Assembly: GCA_002167435.2 (NCBI GenBank)
Contig: NHBR02000147.1
Location: forward strand, 1-64,000
Reading direction: 5' to 3'
From: Allomuricauda sp. TMED12
Lineage (GTDB): Bacteria; Bacteroidota; Bacteroidia; Flavobacteriales; Flavobacteriaceae
DNA length: 64,000 nucleotides
The notes beneath the pieces were generated by a model, which saw only the letters and a list, made by a program, of their open reading frames with translations, was not told the origin of the DNA and did no database searches. Position 1 is the first letter of the stretch; the number at the start of each line of letters is the position of its first letter. Both the position numbers and the translations under genes were made by a program. This document shows positions 27,563 through 38,000 of this stretch, piece by piece.

Positions 27563-29116
27563 ATGATCAAAAAAACCTCTCTTTTATTTACCCTTTTCCT
27601 TGTGTCCAGTTTTGCTTTGTTGGCACAGGACAAGGATGAAGTTATTGAAGCAATCATTCAAGAAGCAAACGAAAACTCACAATTGGAAAACCTCGGACAC
27701 CAGCTTATGGATGGTATTGGGCCTCGATTGGTGGGTACTCCACAAATGAAAAACGCCCACGATTGGGCAGTCGCCAAATACGAAAGTTGGGGCATTCCTG
27801 CCCGTAACGAACAATGGGGCGAATGGAAAGGATGGGAACGCGGCATTAGCCATATTGATATGGTTCACCCACGAGTGCAAAGCTTAAGAGGAACACAGCT
27901 GGCCTGGAGCCCAAGCACACCCAAAAAAGGTGTTACGGCAGAATTAGTTGTATTGCCAACAGTATCCGATTCCTTGGAATTTGTCAGTTGGTTGCCCAAG
28001 GTTAAAGGTAAACTTGTTATGATTTCCATGCCACAACCCACAGGAAGACCCGACTATAATTGGGAAGAGTTTGCTACTGAAAAGTCCTTTGAGAAGATGA
28101 AAAAGGAGCGAGAAGAGCAAACTGAAGCTTGGAGAAAAAACATAGCGAATACAGGACTCGACAGACGTACTTTGCCAGTTGTCCTTGAAGAAGCAGGCGC
28201 AGTTGGGATTGTAGCCTCCTATTGGTCCCGTGGTTTTGGAGTAAACAAAATATTTGGAGCTTATACCAAAGAAATCCCAACAGTGGATCTCGAACTTGAA
28301 GACTACGGAATGCTGTATCGATTGGTGGAATCAGGACAGAAACCGCAGCTTCATATTGTGGCAGAATCCAAAGAATTGGGCAAAGTGCCCACATTCAACA
28401 CCATCGCTGAAATTAAAGGTTCCGAAAAGCCTGATGAATACGTGATTCTGTCAGCCCATTTTGATTCTTGGGACGGGGGAACCGGTGCTACCGACAACGG
28501 AACAGGAACATTGGTAATGATGGAAGCCATGCGTATTTTGAAAAAAGCATATCCCAACCCAAAGCGCACTATTTTGGTGGGACATTGGGGCAGCGAGGAA
28601 CAAGGCCTCAATGGTTCCAGGGCCTTTGTTGAAGACAATCCGGAAATTGTTGAAGGCGTACAAGCAGTTTTTAACCAAGATAATGGAACGGGTAGAGTAG
28701 TTCGAATTTCGGGGGGTGGATTTTTAAAGTCCTATGATTATTTAGGCAAATGGTTGCATGAGGTTCCAAAAGAAATTACCGATGAAATTGAGACAACCTT
28801 TCCTGGAACCCCGGCACGTGGCGGTTCTGACTATGCTTCTTTCCAAGCAGCAGGAGCCCCTGCATTTAGCCTAAGCTCTTTAAGCTGGTCGTATTGGAAC
28901 TATACATGGCACACCAACAGGGATACCTATGATAAAATTATTTTTGATGATGTTCGCAACAATGCCATCCTCACCGCAATTCTTACTTACATGGCCAGTG
29001 AATATCCTGAGAAAACGGACCGGGAAAAAGCTGTTCTGCCAATTAGTACTACAACAGGAGAGCAATTGGAATGGCCAAAACCACGTTCACCCGAACGAAA
29101 TGGTGGTCAGAATTAA
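27563..29116 (+). CDS. Secreted M28 family metallopeptidase
   Basis: 517 residues. Signal peptide MIKKTSLLFTLFLVSSFALLAQ-like. A PA-type inserted region around 130-260 precedes the catalytic domain. Zinc ligands and catalytic acids are seen in LSAHFDSWDGGTGATDNGTG (His, Asp) and GHWGSEEQGLNGS (Glu-Glu), and ARGGSDYASF gives a further ligand region; HTNRDTYD supplies the last His. Likely an aminopeptidase or carboxypeptidase acting in the periplasm or outside. Followed by a strong terminator. Confidence 0.9.
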   Translation: MIKKTSLLFTLFLVSSFALLAQDKDEVIEAIIQEANENSQLENLGHQLMDGIGPRLVGTPQMKNAHDWAVAKYESWGIPARNEQWGEWKGWERGISHIDMVHPRVQSLRGTQLAWSPSTPKKGVTAELVVLPTVSDSLEFVSWLPKVKGKLVMISMPQPTGRPDYNWEEFATEKSFEKMKKEREEQTEAWRKNIANTGLDRRTLPVVLEEAGAVGIVASYWSRGFGVNKIFGAYTKEIPTVDLELEDYGMLYRLVESGQKPQLHIVAESKELGKVPTFNTIAEIKGSEKPDEYVILSAHFDSWDGGTGATDNGTGTLVMMEAMRILKKAYPNPKRTILVGHWGSEEQGLNGSRAFVEDNPEIVEGVQAVFNQDNGTGRVVRISGGGFLKSYDYLGKWLHEVPKEITDEIETTFPGTPARGGSDYASFQAAGAPAFSLSSLSWSYWNYTWHTNRDTYDKIIFDDVRNNAILTAILTYMASEYPEKTDREKAVLPISTTTGEQLEWPKPRSPERNGGQN

Positions 29117-29137
29117 ATAAACGAATAACTTATAATG

Positions 29138-29168
29138 AAAAAAGCGCCCCATTTGAGGGCGCTTTTTT
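29138..29168 (+). terminator. Intrinsic terminator after the M28 peptidase
   Basis: The 12-bp stem AAAAAAGCGCCC/GGGCGCTTTTTT has a 7-nt loop and a T-run built into the right arm. The A-run on the left makes it usable in both directions, which would serve the convergent gene at 29192 too. Confidence 0.85.
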
Positions 29169-29191
29169 ATATAACCAACTAAAATTCACGT

Positions 29192-29596
29192 TCAAAATAT
29201 ACGTGGAGAAGCTATTTGTACAACTGATTCAAGTGTTTCTTTGGATAAGAATTGATCATCAGTATAGGTAAAATATAATATTGCATGCTGGTAATAATCT
29301 TTACCGTGCCTACATTGTTCTCCACATGATTTGGAATGCTCAGCATAAACTGTTTTCTTTTCATTCATGTAGACATTATACGCATTGCCATCATGCTTTT
29401 TCAAATCCCTTTCAAAACGTGCTTGGTCTTTCCAATAATCTTCAACATCTTCGTTGCTTACCAACACTAAGGATTGTTCGTAGTGAAAATCTTTTCTGGC
29501 CTGTGCCTCATAAAAAGAATATTCGCTTTCTTGTGCAGATACCATAGCCGCCAAGCCCAATGCAAACAATACTGTAATTAGAGTGTTCAACCTCAT
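29192..29596 (-). CDS. Small secreted hypothetical protein
   Basis: 134 residues. Signal peptide with cleavage after VSAQ (about residue 22). The mature part is charged and aromatic (YSFYEAQARKDFHYEQ, DYWKDQARFERDLKK) with one Cys pair, CGEQC, which could bind metal or form a disulfide. No family recognised. Convergent with the peptidase gene. Confidence 0.65.
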   Translation of the reverse strand: MRLNTLITVLFALGLAAMVSAQESEYSFYEAQARKDFHYEQSLVLVSNEDVEDYWKDQARFERDLKKHDGNAYNVYMNEKKTVYAEHSKSCGEQCRHGKDYYQHAILYFTYTDDQFLSKETLESVVQIASPRIF

Positions 29597-29690
29597 CTTT
29601 CTGAGTTTTAATAAATACGTGGTTCATTTACTAAAGTTCTGGCGTTTGGTTATGTAACAACTCAAAATGTATTTACCCTACAGGAAAACA

Positions 29691-29713
29691 AAAAAAGGGG
29701 AGTTACCCCCTCT
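29691..29713 (-). terminator. Terminator downstream of ssb
   Basis: On the minus strand AGGGGGTAACTCCCCT forms a G-rich stem with a 5-nt loop, followed by a T-run (the A-run at 29691-29696 on the plus strand). It lies 24 nt beyond the ssb stop. Confidence 0.65.
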
Positions 29714-29736
29714 TAGTCGTCATTAAGCAACAACAA

Positions 29737-30069
29737 TTACTTTCCCAACATCAATAGCTCATTACATTTAATTTCGGTAATGTATCTTTTCTCACCCTCG
29801 TTGGTCTCATAGGAGCGATTCGTGAGTTTACCTTCTATCATTACTTCTTTGCCCTTGGAGAGAAAATCCTCCGTTATTTCGGCCAACTTTCCCCATGCCA
29901 CGATATTGTGCCATTGCGTATCCGTTATCTTTTCACCCTTTGCATTTTTGTAGGATTCATTCGTAGCGATTGAAAACTTAGCCAATTTATTACCATTTTC
30001 CAGCATAATAATTTCTGGATCATTTCCTAAGTTGCCAATCAATTGTACTTTGTTTCTAAGTGAATTCAT
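29737..30069 (-). CDS. ssb: Single-stranded DNA-binding protein, short form without acidic tail
   Basis: 110 residues, only the OB fold: MNSLRNKVQLIGNLGNDPEI, LAKFSIATNESY, TQWHNIVAWGKLAE and the EGKLTNRSYETNEGEKRY strand pair. The chain ends at CNELLMLGK and lacks the linker and acidic DDDLPF-type tip with which the main Ssb recruits partner proteins. It is therefore likely a paralog used in recombination, competence or stress rather than the replicative Ssb. Upstream intergenic sequence (30070-30267) has small palindromes. Confidence 0.88.
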   Translation of the reverse strand: MNSLRNKVQLIGNLGNDPEIIMLENGNKLAKFSIATNESYKNAKGEKITDTQWHNIVAWGKLAEITEDFLSKGKEVMIEGKLTNRSYETNEGEKRYITEIKCNELLMLGK

Positions 30070-30267
30070 AATAGTAAGATTTAAGTTTTAAATTATCCAT
30101 CGAACTCTCATTGTCCGACGAGGCAAACTTAGAAGCACTTAAAAATCATATTCGGTTTGTAATCATTTGTTTTCGTTTGTAAACGTATGTAACCGATTAC
30201 ACTTAATTAAAAGTGACTTATTGGGTCTTCCGGTGTCCAATCAGATAACCAAAAAACTCTCAACCTA

Positions 30268-30513
30268 ATGCACATTAGAAGCATCAATAAGTACAAGGTG
30301 ATCAAAAGATTCAGTCTTTGTAAAAAAATGTACGATATATCGGAAACCATCTACATTCAAGAACAAGACCTTACACACGGTGAGCCTCAAAAAGTATTTA
30401 GCGACGAGAAAGAATACTTGACCGATATTTCTTCCGATGTATATGAATGTCTTCGCAAAGGTTTCATTATCAGTGATGATAGAGAGCTATCCACCCAAAC
30501 CAATTTCCAATAA
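30268..30513 (+). CDS. Small hypothetical protein, 81 residues
   Basis: Begins MHIRSINKYKVIKRFSLCKK and continues with an acidic middle (EEKEYLTDISSDVYE-like). No signal peptide, no transmembrane helix, no family recognised. Codon use is like the neighbours. It stands alone, divergent from ssb, with nothing else between 30514 and the dps promoter region. Confidence 0.5.
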   Translation: MHIRSINKYKVIKRFSLCKKMYDISETIYIQEQDLTHGEPQKVFSDEKEYLTDISSDVYECLRKGFIISDDRELSTQTNFQ

Positions 30514-30741
30514 ACATTAAATTGAGTTAAATACTTGATTTACTGATGTATACATACATATTATTAAAGGAATTAGAATTAGAATTGTTGATCTACATTA
30601 TAACTGTTAGGGCATAAATCACACCAATTTACCCCCCAAAGGTCATCCAAAAACCTTTTGCATCAAGAATTACATCATTACAATCAATCCTCTCAGGTAT
30701 TGACTTGTACTTTTATACTAAACAAATCAAAAACATATTAT

Positions 30742-31236
30742 ATGGAAGCTATTAAAGCAAAAAATAAAACTTTTAAAAAATTGGGATTCACTTATTTAGA
30801 AACCGCAGAAATCGTTGTTAGCCTAAATACATTATTGGCCAACTATCAGGTATTCTACAATAAGCTCAGAAACTTTCACTGGAACATTGAAGGACCAGAT
30901 TTTTTCGAACTCCACGAAGAGTTTGAAAACGAATACAACACGGTTAAAGAAAACATTGACATTGTAGCAGAAAGAATTCGAGTGTTTGGTGTACAAAGCA
31001 ATTTTACACTAAAGAGAACACTGGAACTTTCCAAAATCGAAGAGCAGGACAAAAATATTTCCGCTCTGGAAATGGTAAGAGAAGTGCTGCGAGACTACGA
31101 AATCCTGCACGATAGCATGTTGGATGCCGTAAATGCATCCCTTGAAACTGGCGATGTGGTCACAGAAAACATGTTGACCGAGTTTATGACCGAGTTGGAG
31201 AAAAGACACTGGATGTTTACTTCTTACTTAAAGTAA
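30742..31236 (+). CDS. dps: Dps/ferritin-like DNA-protection protein
   Basis: 164 residues from the chosen ATG. Dps proteins oxidise and store iron with hydrogen peroxide and protect DNA in starvation. Ferroxidase-site residues are seen in KLRNFHWNIEGPDFFELHEEFENEY (His, Asp, Glu at the dimer interface). The frame continues upstream to 30658, but that part is not Dps-like, so MEAIKAKNK at 30742 is taken. A TTGACTTG stretch near 30700 may be part of the promoter. Confidence 0.9.
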   Translation: MEAIKAKNKTFKKLGFTYLETAEIVVSLNTLLANYQVFYNKLRNFHWNIEGPDFFELHEEFENEYNTVKENIDIVAERIRVFGVQSNFTLKRTLELSKIEEQDKNISALEMVREVLRDYEILHDSMLDAVNASLETGDVVTENMLTEFMTELEKRHWMFTSYLK

Positions 31237-31292
31237 GAAATAGGCAATTCATCCAGAAAAAAACAGATTTATTAACCACAAAAAACAATACT

Positions 31293-31763
31293 ATGAAAAA
31301 GCTGTTCACTATACTATCATTCGCAACTCTAACCGCATTTGCCGGATATGGGCAAAGTCAAAAGTCTGGGGTGATGAAAGCCACTACACAACTTAAAACC
31401 TTTACCGTGTCCGAAAATGGAAAAGAAAAAGAGTATAGCGTAAAAGTTATGGAACGCAGAAAATACGGCATGGAACTGGACAACAAAGACAGAGGCATGG
31501 TAAATCAAGATAGAAAACCCTCCTCTCCTTTTGTCACCAAGTTGGTTGCTATTGACAGCAATGCCGATGAAAACTACGACGATTATATGGTGCTGAAATA
31601 CAAAGGTTCAGTGAACAATGATTTTGAAGTAGTGCAGACCGATAAAGGGTTTGATATTAAAGTTGATGACAAAACCATGCATTACAATGTTTTGGAAAAC
31701 AATTATATCGTAAAAAAGAAGAGCAAAAACTTCTTTATTATTGAAGAATTTGAATCGAAATAG
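31293..31763 (+). CDS. Secreted hypothetical protein
   Basis: 156 residues. Signal peptide MKKLFTILSFATLTAFAGYG-like, cut near residue 20. The mature part is rich in Lys and Asp (KTFTVSENGKEKEYSVKVMERRKYG) and probably beta-rich. No known family. It is 56 nt after dps and followed by a terminator, so it could be co-transcribed with dps. Confidence 0.65.
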   Translation: MKKLFTILSFATLTAFAGYGQSQKSGVMKATTQLKTFTVSENGKEKEYSVKVMERRKYGMELDNKDRGMVNQDRKPSSPFVTKLVAIDSNADENYDDYMVLKYKGSVNNDFEVVQTDKGFDIKVDDKTMHYNVLENNYIVKKKSKNFFIIEEFESK

Positions 31764-31794
31764 TTGATATAATTTCGTTTTTTGATTGATGATG

Positions 31795-31820
31795 AAGCCA
31801 AGGTAACCCCTTGGCTTTTT
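31795..31820 (+). terminator. Intrinsic terminator
   Basis: Stem AAGCCAAGG/CCTTGGCTT with a 5-nt loop (TAACC), followed by TTT. Ends the dps-31293 unit. Confidence 0.8.
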
Positions 31821-31847
31821 CTTTATTTAAATCGATGGATTAAAACT

Positions 31848-31855
31848 TATATTTG
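31848..31855 (+). promoter_or_regulatory. -7 element (TATATTTG)
   Basis: A perfect TAnnTTTG match, 18 nt before the ATG of the acetyltransferase gene at 31873. Confidence 0.5.
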
Positions 31856-31872
31856 GACTTTAATTTGAACCT

Positions 31873-32475
31873 ATGGATTCTTGGTTACACCCTATACAAC
31901 TGGAAGGCGAATTGGTAAAACTTGTCCCCTTGCAAAAATCACAAAAAGTGGATTTGGCATTTGCCGCATCAGACGGAAAGCTTTGGGAACTTTGGTACAC
32001 CTCTGTCCCCTCTCCCAAGACCATTGATTCCTATTTGGACATCGCCCTTTCGGAGCAAGAAAAGGGAAACGCTTTGCCCTTTGCGATTATCGATAAAAAA
32101 ACCAACACCATTGTGGGGAGCACCCGCTTTTTAAATATTGATGCAAAAAACAAACGAGTAGAAATCGGAGCGACCTGGTATGCAAAAAAAAAACAGCGCA
32201 CAGGAATCAACACCGAGTGCAAATACCTTTTGCTAAAATATGCCTTTGAAAATTTGAACTGCATCGCCGTGGAGTTCCGGACGCACTTCCACAACCATCC
32301 ATCCAGAAATGCGATACTCCGTTTGGGGGCCAAACAAGATGGCGTTTTAAGAAACCACAGAGTGGATGAATTCGGAAATCTTAGGGATACCGTTGTGTTT
32401 TCCATTTTGAACAGCGAATGGAAGACAGTTAAAACCTCCTTGGAGTATAAGATGAATAAAAATTATTTGTGCTAG
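31873..32475 (+). CDS. GNAT family acetyltransferase (RimJ/RimL-like)
   Basis: 200 residues. Starts MDSWLHPIQLEGELVKLVPLQ as RimJ/RimL-type proteins do; AFAIIDKKTNTIVGSTRF-like beta strands and VEIGATWYAKKKQRTGINTECKYLLL make the acetyl-CoA site. The ending helix ENLNCIAVEFRTHFHNHPSRNAI is typical. It could acetylate a protein N-terminus or a small amine. Its stop shares a CTAG with the convergent glycerate kinase gene. Confidence 0.85.
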   Translation: MDSWLHPIQLEGELVKLVPLQKSQKVDLAFAASDGKLWELWYTSVPSPKTIDSYLDIALSEQEKGNALPFAIIDKKTNTIVGSTRFLNIDAKNKRVEIGATWYAKKKQRTGINTECKYLLLKYAFENLNCIAVEFRTHFHNHPSRNAILRLGAKQDGVLRNHRVDEFGNLRDTVVFSILNSEWKTVKTSLEYKMNKNYLC

Positions 32476-33608
32476 CTTCTACTCAACTTTACCAAATGGG
32501 CAAAATTATAACTGGCCAATTCTAGATTTTTCGCACTCCTCGCCTTGGCTTCATCTAAGTTGCCAACTTGATTGAGAATGGAAACCGCATAATCCAGTCC
32601 CATTTTTTGCATCTCTTCAATGGTGACATCAATGGAACCACAGAATGCTGCAATAGGTACATTTCTTTTTTTGGCAGATTGCACTACCCCGTTGATGGTT
32701 TTTCCAGAAAAAGTCTGTCCATCCAATTGTCCCTCTCCCGTAATAACCCAATCGGCTCCTTCCAAAACTTCATCAAAATTGGCGAGTTCCATCACCAAAT
32801 CCACCCCAGAGGCCAATTCGGCATTCAAAAAAACCACAGCGCCCCCTCCTACGCCGCCTGCCGCACCGGCACCAGCTATATTTTGCACATCAATATCAAA
32901 AATGGATTGTAGCACCATGGCGAAACTTTCCAATCCCTTGTCCAAAAACTCAATATCTTCCATAGAAGCACCTTTTTGCGCTCCATAGATTTTGGCTGCT
33001 CCATTTTCACCATAAAAGGGATTGTTGACATCGCAGGCCACTTGGATTTTTGCTTCGGACAACTTCGGGTTCACATTATCTTGATTGATTTCTGATACAT
33101 TTTCCAAGTTCTTCCCTATAGGTTCCAGTTCCTTACCATCTGCATCCAAAAAGGAATACCCCAAAGCCTGGGCCATGCCCATTCCCCCATCGTTGGTAGC
33201 ACTGCCCCCTATGCCCAGCACAATACTTTTCGCTCCTTTTTCAAGGGCATCTGCAATCATTTCACCAGTACCTAAGGAAGTGGTGTTCATGCAGTTCATC
33301 TCGGATTTTTCAAGCAATTTATATCCGGATGCTTCGGACATTTCGATGAAAGCTGTTTGTTTGTCTTCAGAAAGTAGATACTGTGTAGTGATTTCTCTAA
33401 ATAAAGGGTCCTTTACTTTTACAGAAACCTTTGAAGCATTAAGATAATCCGCGACCACATCGATGGTGCCGTCCCCTCCATCGGCCAAAGGCCTACTAAT
33501 GATTTCCGCATTTGAAAAAACTTTTTTGATGCCAAGGGCAACGGTTTCACAAAATTCGCGTCCTGTTAAAGAGCCTTTATATTTATCGGGTGCCAAAATA
33601 AATTTCAT
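32472..33608 (-). CDS. Glycerate kinase (GlxK/GarK type)
   Basis: 378 residues. Phosphorylates D-glycerate, giving 2- or 3-phosphoglycerate. The start MKFILAPDKYKGSLTG and the later blocks PLADGGDGT, VLGIGGSATNDGGMGMAQALG, GAGAAGGVGGG and VITGEGQLDGQT are the hallmark of the family. An ATG 6 nt upstream is also possible but MKFILAPDK is the usual beginning. Likely cytosolic, linking glycerate catabolism to glycolysis. Confidence 0.93.
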   Translation of the reverse strand: MKFILAPDKYKGSLTGREFCETVALGIKKVFSNAEIISRPLADGGDGTIDVVADYLNASKVSVKVKDPLFREITTQYLLSEDKQTAFIEMSEASGYKLLEKSEMNCMNTTSLGTGEMIADALEKGAKSIVLGIGGSATNDGGMGMAQALGYSFLDADGKELEPIGKNLENVSEINQDNVNPKLSEAKIQVACDVNNPFYGENGAAKIYGAQKGASMEDIEFLDKGLESFAMVLQSIFDIDVQNIAGAGAAGGVGGGAVVFLNAELASGVDLVMELANFDEVLEGADWVITGEGQLDGQTFSGKTINGVVQSAKKRNVPIAAFCGSIDVTIEEMQKMGLDYAVSILNQVGNLDEAKARSAKNLELASYNFAHLVKLSRS

Positions 33609-33731
33609 ACACACAATGTACTCAAGTTAATTAAGTTAATCCAGATATTTTTCTCAATTTATAGATGAAATGGAATGCGGCACAGGTTTTGAATGTAAGG
33701 GGGAAGTATTTACCTTTAATAAAATTACATC

Positions 33732-34430
33732 ATGAAAAAAACAATCATCTCCATAGCAACCTTACTATTCGCTACCACAATTTTTGCCCAAACCAAAAAC
33801 TTTTTGGACACGCCATACCTGGAAACTCAGGCCAGAGTAGATACTATGGTCACCCCAGATAAGATTTATCTAAACATTAGCATTCAAGAAAAAGATACCA
33901 AAGGTCGAGTATCAGTGGAGGAACAAGAAAACCAAATGGCACAACGCTTAAAAGCTTTAGGTATTGATTTAGACAAACAATTGGTAATAAAGGATGCAAG
34001 TAGCAATTTCAAAAAATACTTTCTGCGCCAAAAAGAAGTGCTCAAAAGCAAACAGTACTCTTTGCTTGTTTACTCAGGTAAAGAATTGGGAGATGTGATG
34101 ATGACCCTCGAGCAATTGGACATCGCCAACACCAGTATTGAGAAAACAGAATACTCCAAAATGGACGAACTGGAATTGGAACTTAAAACAAGGGCCGTTA
34201 AAAAAGCCATGCAAAAAGCCGATGCACTTACAAAACCATTGGGGCAAAAAACAGGGATGGCTATCCACATTGCCGACAATTCGCAATATTACCAAAGGTA
34301 CAATCAAGCTCCCATGATGGAGATGAAAGCCGTTTCTGCCGATATGGGCAATGCACAACCTTTGGACATCGACTTTGAAAAAATAAAGGTGGAAACCACC
34401 GTTAACGTAAAATTTGCCTTGTCTAATTAA
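33732..34430 (+). CDS. SIMPL domain periplasmic protein
   Basis: 232 residues. Signal peptide ending near TIFAQ (residue 20). The SIMPL/BP26 pattern is present: TQARVDTMVTPDKIYLNISIQEKD, SYYLRQKEVLKSKQYSLLV-like block, and ALTKPLGQKTGMAIHI. Members form periplasmic assemblies of unclear function. The next gene starts 35 nt downstream on the same strand. Confidence 0.85.
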   Translation: MKKTIISIATLLFATTIFAQTKNFLDTPYLETQARVDTMVTPDKIYLNISIQEKDTKGRVSVEEQENQMAQRLKALGIDLDKQLVIKDASSNFKKYFLRQKEVLKSKQYSLLVYSGKELGDVMMTLEQLDIANTSIEKTEYSKMDELELELKTRAVKKAMQKADALTKPLGQKTGMAIHIADNSQYYQRYNQAPMMEMKAVSADMGNAQPLDIDFEKIKVETTVNVKFALSN

Positions 34431-34464
34431 TGGACCGGTATTCATCAATCAAACCAAAACAATT

Positions 34465-34956
34465 ATGAAATCAATCGCCATTATTTTAATGTTCAGCGCG
34501 GGAATTGTTTCCGGGCAACAAACTATGCAACTGCCCGAAGGCCAGTCATCACCCAAAGCCAATCTCAAGGAAGTCTCCTGGATCGAGGGCCATTGGACAG
34601 GGGAAGCTTTTGGCGGTATTGCCGAAGAAATTTGGAGCGCGCCTGTGGGCAATTCCATGATGTTCGTCTTCCGAATGGTGAACGATGGCAAAGTTTCCTT
34701 TTACGAATCTGGTCACATTCAACAGCTGGATGATTCTTTAATCCTTCAACTCAAACATTTTGATGGAAACATGAAAGGCTGGGAAGAAAAAGACCAGACC
34801 ATCGATTTTAAATTGGTGAAAGTGCAGCCCAACAAAGTGTATTTCGAAGGACTTACCATGGAAAAAATTAGTGATGATCAAATGAACGTATGGGTTTTAA
34901 TCGAAGAAGAAGGCCATACCGAAGAAATCCTTTTTGCCTACAAAAGAGTGAAGTGA
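34465..34956 (+). CDS. DUF6265 family secreted protein
   Basis: 163 residues. Signal peptide MKSIAIILMFSAGIVSG; the mature chain has WIEGHWTGEAFGGIAEEIW and MMFVFRMVNDGKVSFYE, the pattern of the DUF6265 (beta-barrel, lipocalin-like) family. Function unknown. An in-frame ATG at 34414 lies inside the preceding gene and before the signal peptide, so it is not used. Confidence 0.8.
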   Translation: MKSIAIILMFSAGIVSGQQTMQLPEGQSSPKANLKEVSWIEGHWTGEAFGGIAEEIWSAPVGNSMMFVFRMVNDGKVSFYESGHIQQLDDSLILQLKHFDGNMKGWEEKDQTIDFKLVKVQPNKVYFEGLTMEKISDDQMNVWVLIEEEGHTEEILFAYKRVK

Positions 34957-35017
34957 TTTAGTTTCATTGGAATACCTTGAATTAGTATCTTTAACGGACT
35001 AACTAATTCCAACACTC

Positions 35018-38000
35018 GTGAAACTAAGACCTCTACTTTTATGTGCCATGTTATTGGCATTGCATCCAATGGATGCACAAAGACGAAGCAAAAAATCCGA
35101 CCAACCTTCCATTGTAGTTAACGATTCCCTTTTTCCTGGATTAAAATGGCGTAACATTGGCCCGTTCCGTGGCGGACGAAGTGTTACCTCTACTGGTGTT
35201 GTGGGCCAACCCCACACCTTCTACATGGGAAATACAGGCGGGGGGATCTGGAAAACCACCGATGATGGTGTAACATGGAAAAATATATCCGATGGATTCT
35301 TAAAAACTGGAACTGTTGGCGATATTGCCGTTTCCGAAAGCAATCCCAACATTGTAATAGCCGGAATGGGAGAACATGCAGCTCGTGGTGTTATGACCTC
35401 CATGGGCGATGGTGTTTACAAATCCACAGATGCTGGAAAAACTTGGAAACATATCGGGTTGGACCATACACGTCACATTTCCGATGTAATTATCCACCCT
35501 ACCAATCCCGACATTATTTTTATTGCCGCCCAAGGTGCTCAATATGGTCCATCCGAAGACCGTGGCATTTACCGCTCCACTAACGGAGGGGTTACTTGGG
35601 AAAAAGTGCTTTATGTTGACAATATTACAGGAGCTTCATCCCTAAGTATGGATATGAACAACCCGCTTATTTTATATGCGGCCATGTGGCAACATGAAAG
35701 AACTCCTTGGACCATTACTTCTGGAGGAGCCTCTTCTGGATTCTATAAATCCACCGACGGGGGAACTACCTGGGACAAAATGGAAAAAGGTCTGCCCAAA
35801 GAATTTGGAAAATCGGGTATATCCGTTTCCAGGGCAAATTCCGATGTAGTTTATGCCGTACTCGAGGCCGAAGGTGAAAAAGGTGGCGTATACAAAAGTA
35901 CAGATGCCGGAAAAACATGGAAACAGACCAATAAAAATCGTATCAACATCGCAAGATCTTGGTACTACATGGAGATTTTTGCGGATACACAAGATGAAAA
36001 TATCGTTTACGTACTCAACGCCCCGGTGACCAAGTCCATTGATGGCGGAAAAACCTTTACACCTGTTCCAACACCTCATGGTGATAATCATGATCTTTGG
36101 ATACATCCAGACAACAACCGAGTAATGATCAACTCCAACGATGGTGGTGCCAATGTTTCCAACAACGGAGGGATGAGCTGGAGTTCACAACAATACCAAC
36201 CAACCTCACAGTTTTACCGAGTTATAACGGATAATTTAGTGCCTTACAATGTGTACGGAGGACAACAGGACAACTCTTCCGTGGCCATAGCAAGCCGCAC
36301 ACGGGATAGAGGTATCGATTGGAAAGATTGGTATGCCGTTGCTGGTTGTGAAAGTGCTTATTTGGCTTTTGACCCAGATAATCCTGAGGTTGTATACGGT
36401 GGTTGCTATCAAGGAATTATTGAAAAGTGGGTAAAGGCTTCCCGCGAAGCAAAACCTATTAAAGAATACCCTGAATTGGGTCTAGGTAATATTCCAAAGG
36501 ATTTTAAGTTCCGCTACAATTGGAATGCTCCCATTATTAGCTCACCACACGACCGCAACACGATTTACCATGCGGGCAATGTGGTCTTCAGAACAAAAGA
36601 CGGCGGATATAGCTGGGATGTGATAAGTCCTGACCTTACTAAGAATGAAATTGAAAAACAAGGACCGGGAAGCGGTCCGTACACCAACGAAGCTGCCGGT
36701 GGGGAAAACTATAACACCATCATGTACTTGGTGGAGTCCCAACATGAGGAAGGCGTACTTTATGCCGGTTCCGATGATGGATTGGTACATATTACCAAAA
36801 ATGGAGGCGAAAGCTGGGAGAACATTACTCCTCCAAATATCAAAGAGGGCATCATCAACAGCATTGAAGTATCCCCTCACGACCCGGCCACTGCCTATAT
36901 CACTTTAATGCGATACAAATCCATGGATTTAAACACGTACATTTTCAAAACCACGGATTATGGTCAGACTTGGACAAAAATCACCAACGGAATCGATGGG
37001 GAGCATACATTTGCACGTGTTGTTCGAGAAGATAAAAAGCAAAAAGGATTATTGTACGCCGGTACCGAGACTGGACTTTATATTTCTTTGGATGATGGAC
37101 AACATTGGCAACCACTACAATTGAATTTGCCTGTTGTGCCGATCAATGACCTCATTATTCAAGATAATGATTTGGTAGCCGCAACTGCAGGAAGGGCATT
37201 CTGGATTTTGGACGATTTAGGTGCCATTCAAAATAGTTTGACACCTGCAAGCTCGCTTCAAATTGTGACCCCAAAACCATCATACAGAATTTTTAACGGT
37301 AGTTCGGATCAGTATGTGCCAGGGTTGGGCCAAAACCCAAAATCGGGGGTAACGTTCGATTATTATTTGCCTAAAAAATTGGATTCCACCGAACTGAAGC
37401 TGGAAGTATTATCTGGAGGTAAAGTGATCAGATCTTACACGAATCAAGCACCAAAAGATTTCAAGAGCTGGCCAGGCGGACCATCAAAACCAAAGATTTT
37501 GCCTACCGCCAAAGGATATAATCGATTCACTTGGGATTTTTACCGTGAATCTTCACCTGCCATTGAAAATGTTTTTGGTTTTGATGGTTACGGAAGTTCG
37601 AGAGTGGCCCCTGGCACATACACGCTTCGCCTTACTATGGGGGACGAGACGGTGGAGACCAATGCGACAGTATTGGCTGACCCATTAATCGATGCTTCAC
37701 CTGCCGATTATGCAGAACAACAATCCTATTTAACCAGAATTGATGAAACCTTGGTGAACATGCACAAAGCGGTCAACCAAATGCGTACTGCCAAAAGTCA
37801 ACTTAAAAAATATAAGGAGTTGCTTAAAGACAACGAAAGTGCAAAAGAGTTGCTTGAGAAGGGAGATACCCTTTTGGAACGAATCAATACGTGGGAAGAG
37901 AACTTGATTCAACCCAAGCAAAAAACCTTCCAAGATGTGGTTAATTTCAGTAGCAAATTGAATGCTGATTTTATGCATTTGAGAGGGTTTATCGACGTGG

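Noticed and set aside
30188-30201. TGTAACCGATTACA as a fifth member of the sulfur regulon operator
   Set aside because: The half-sites are two bases closer together (14-nt palindrome instead of 16), and no -7 box lies at the fixed spacing.
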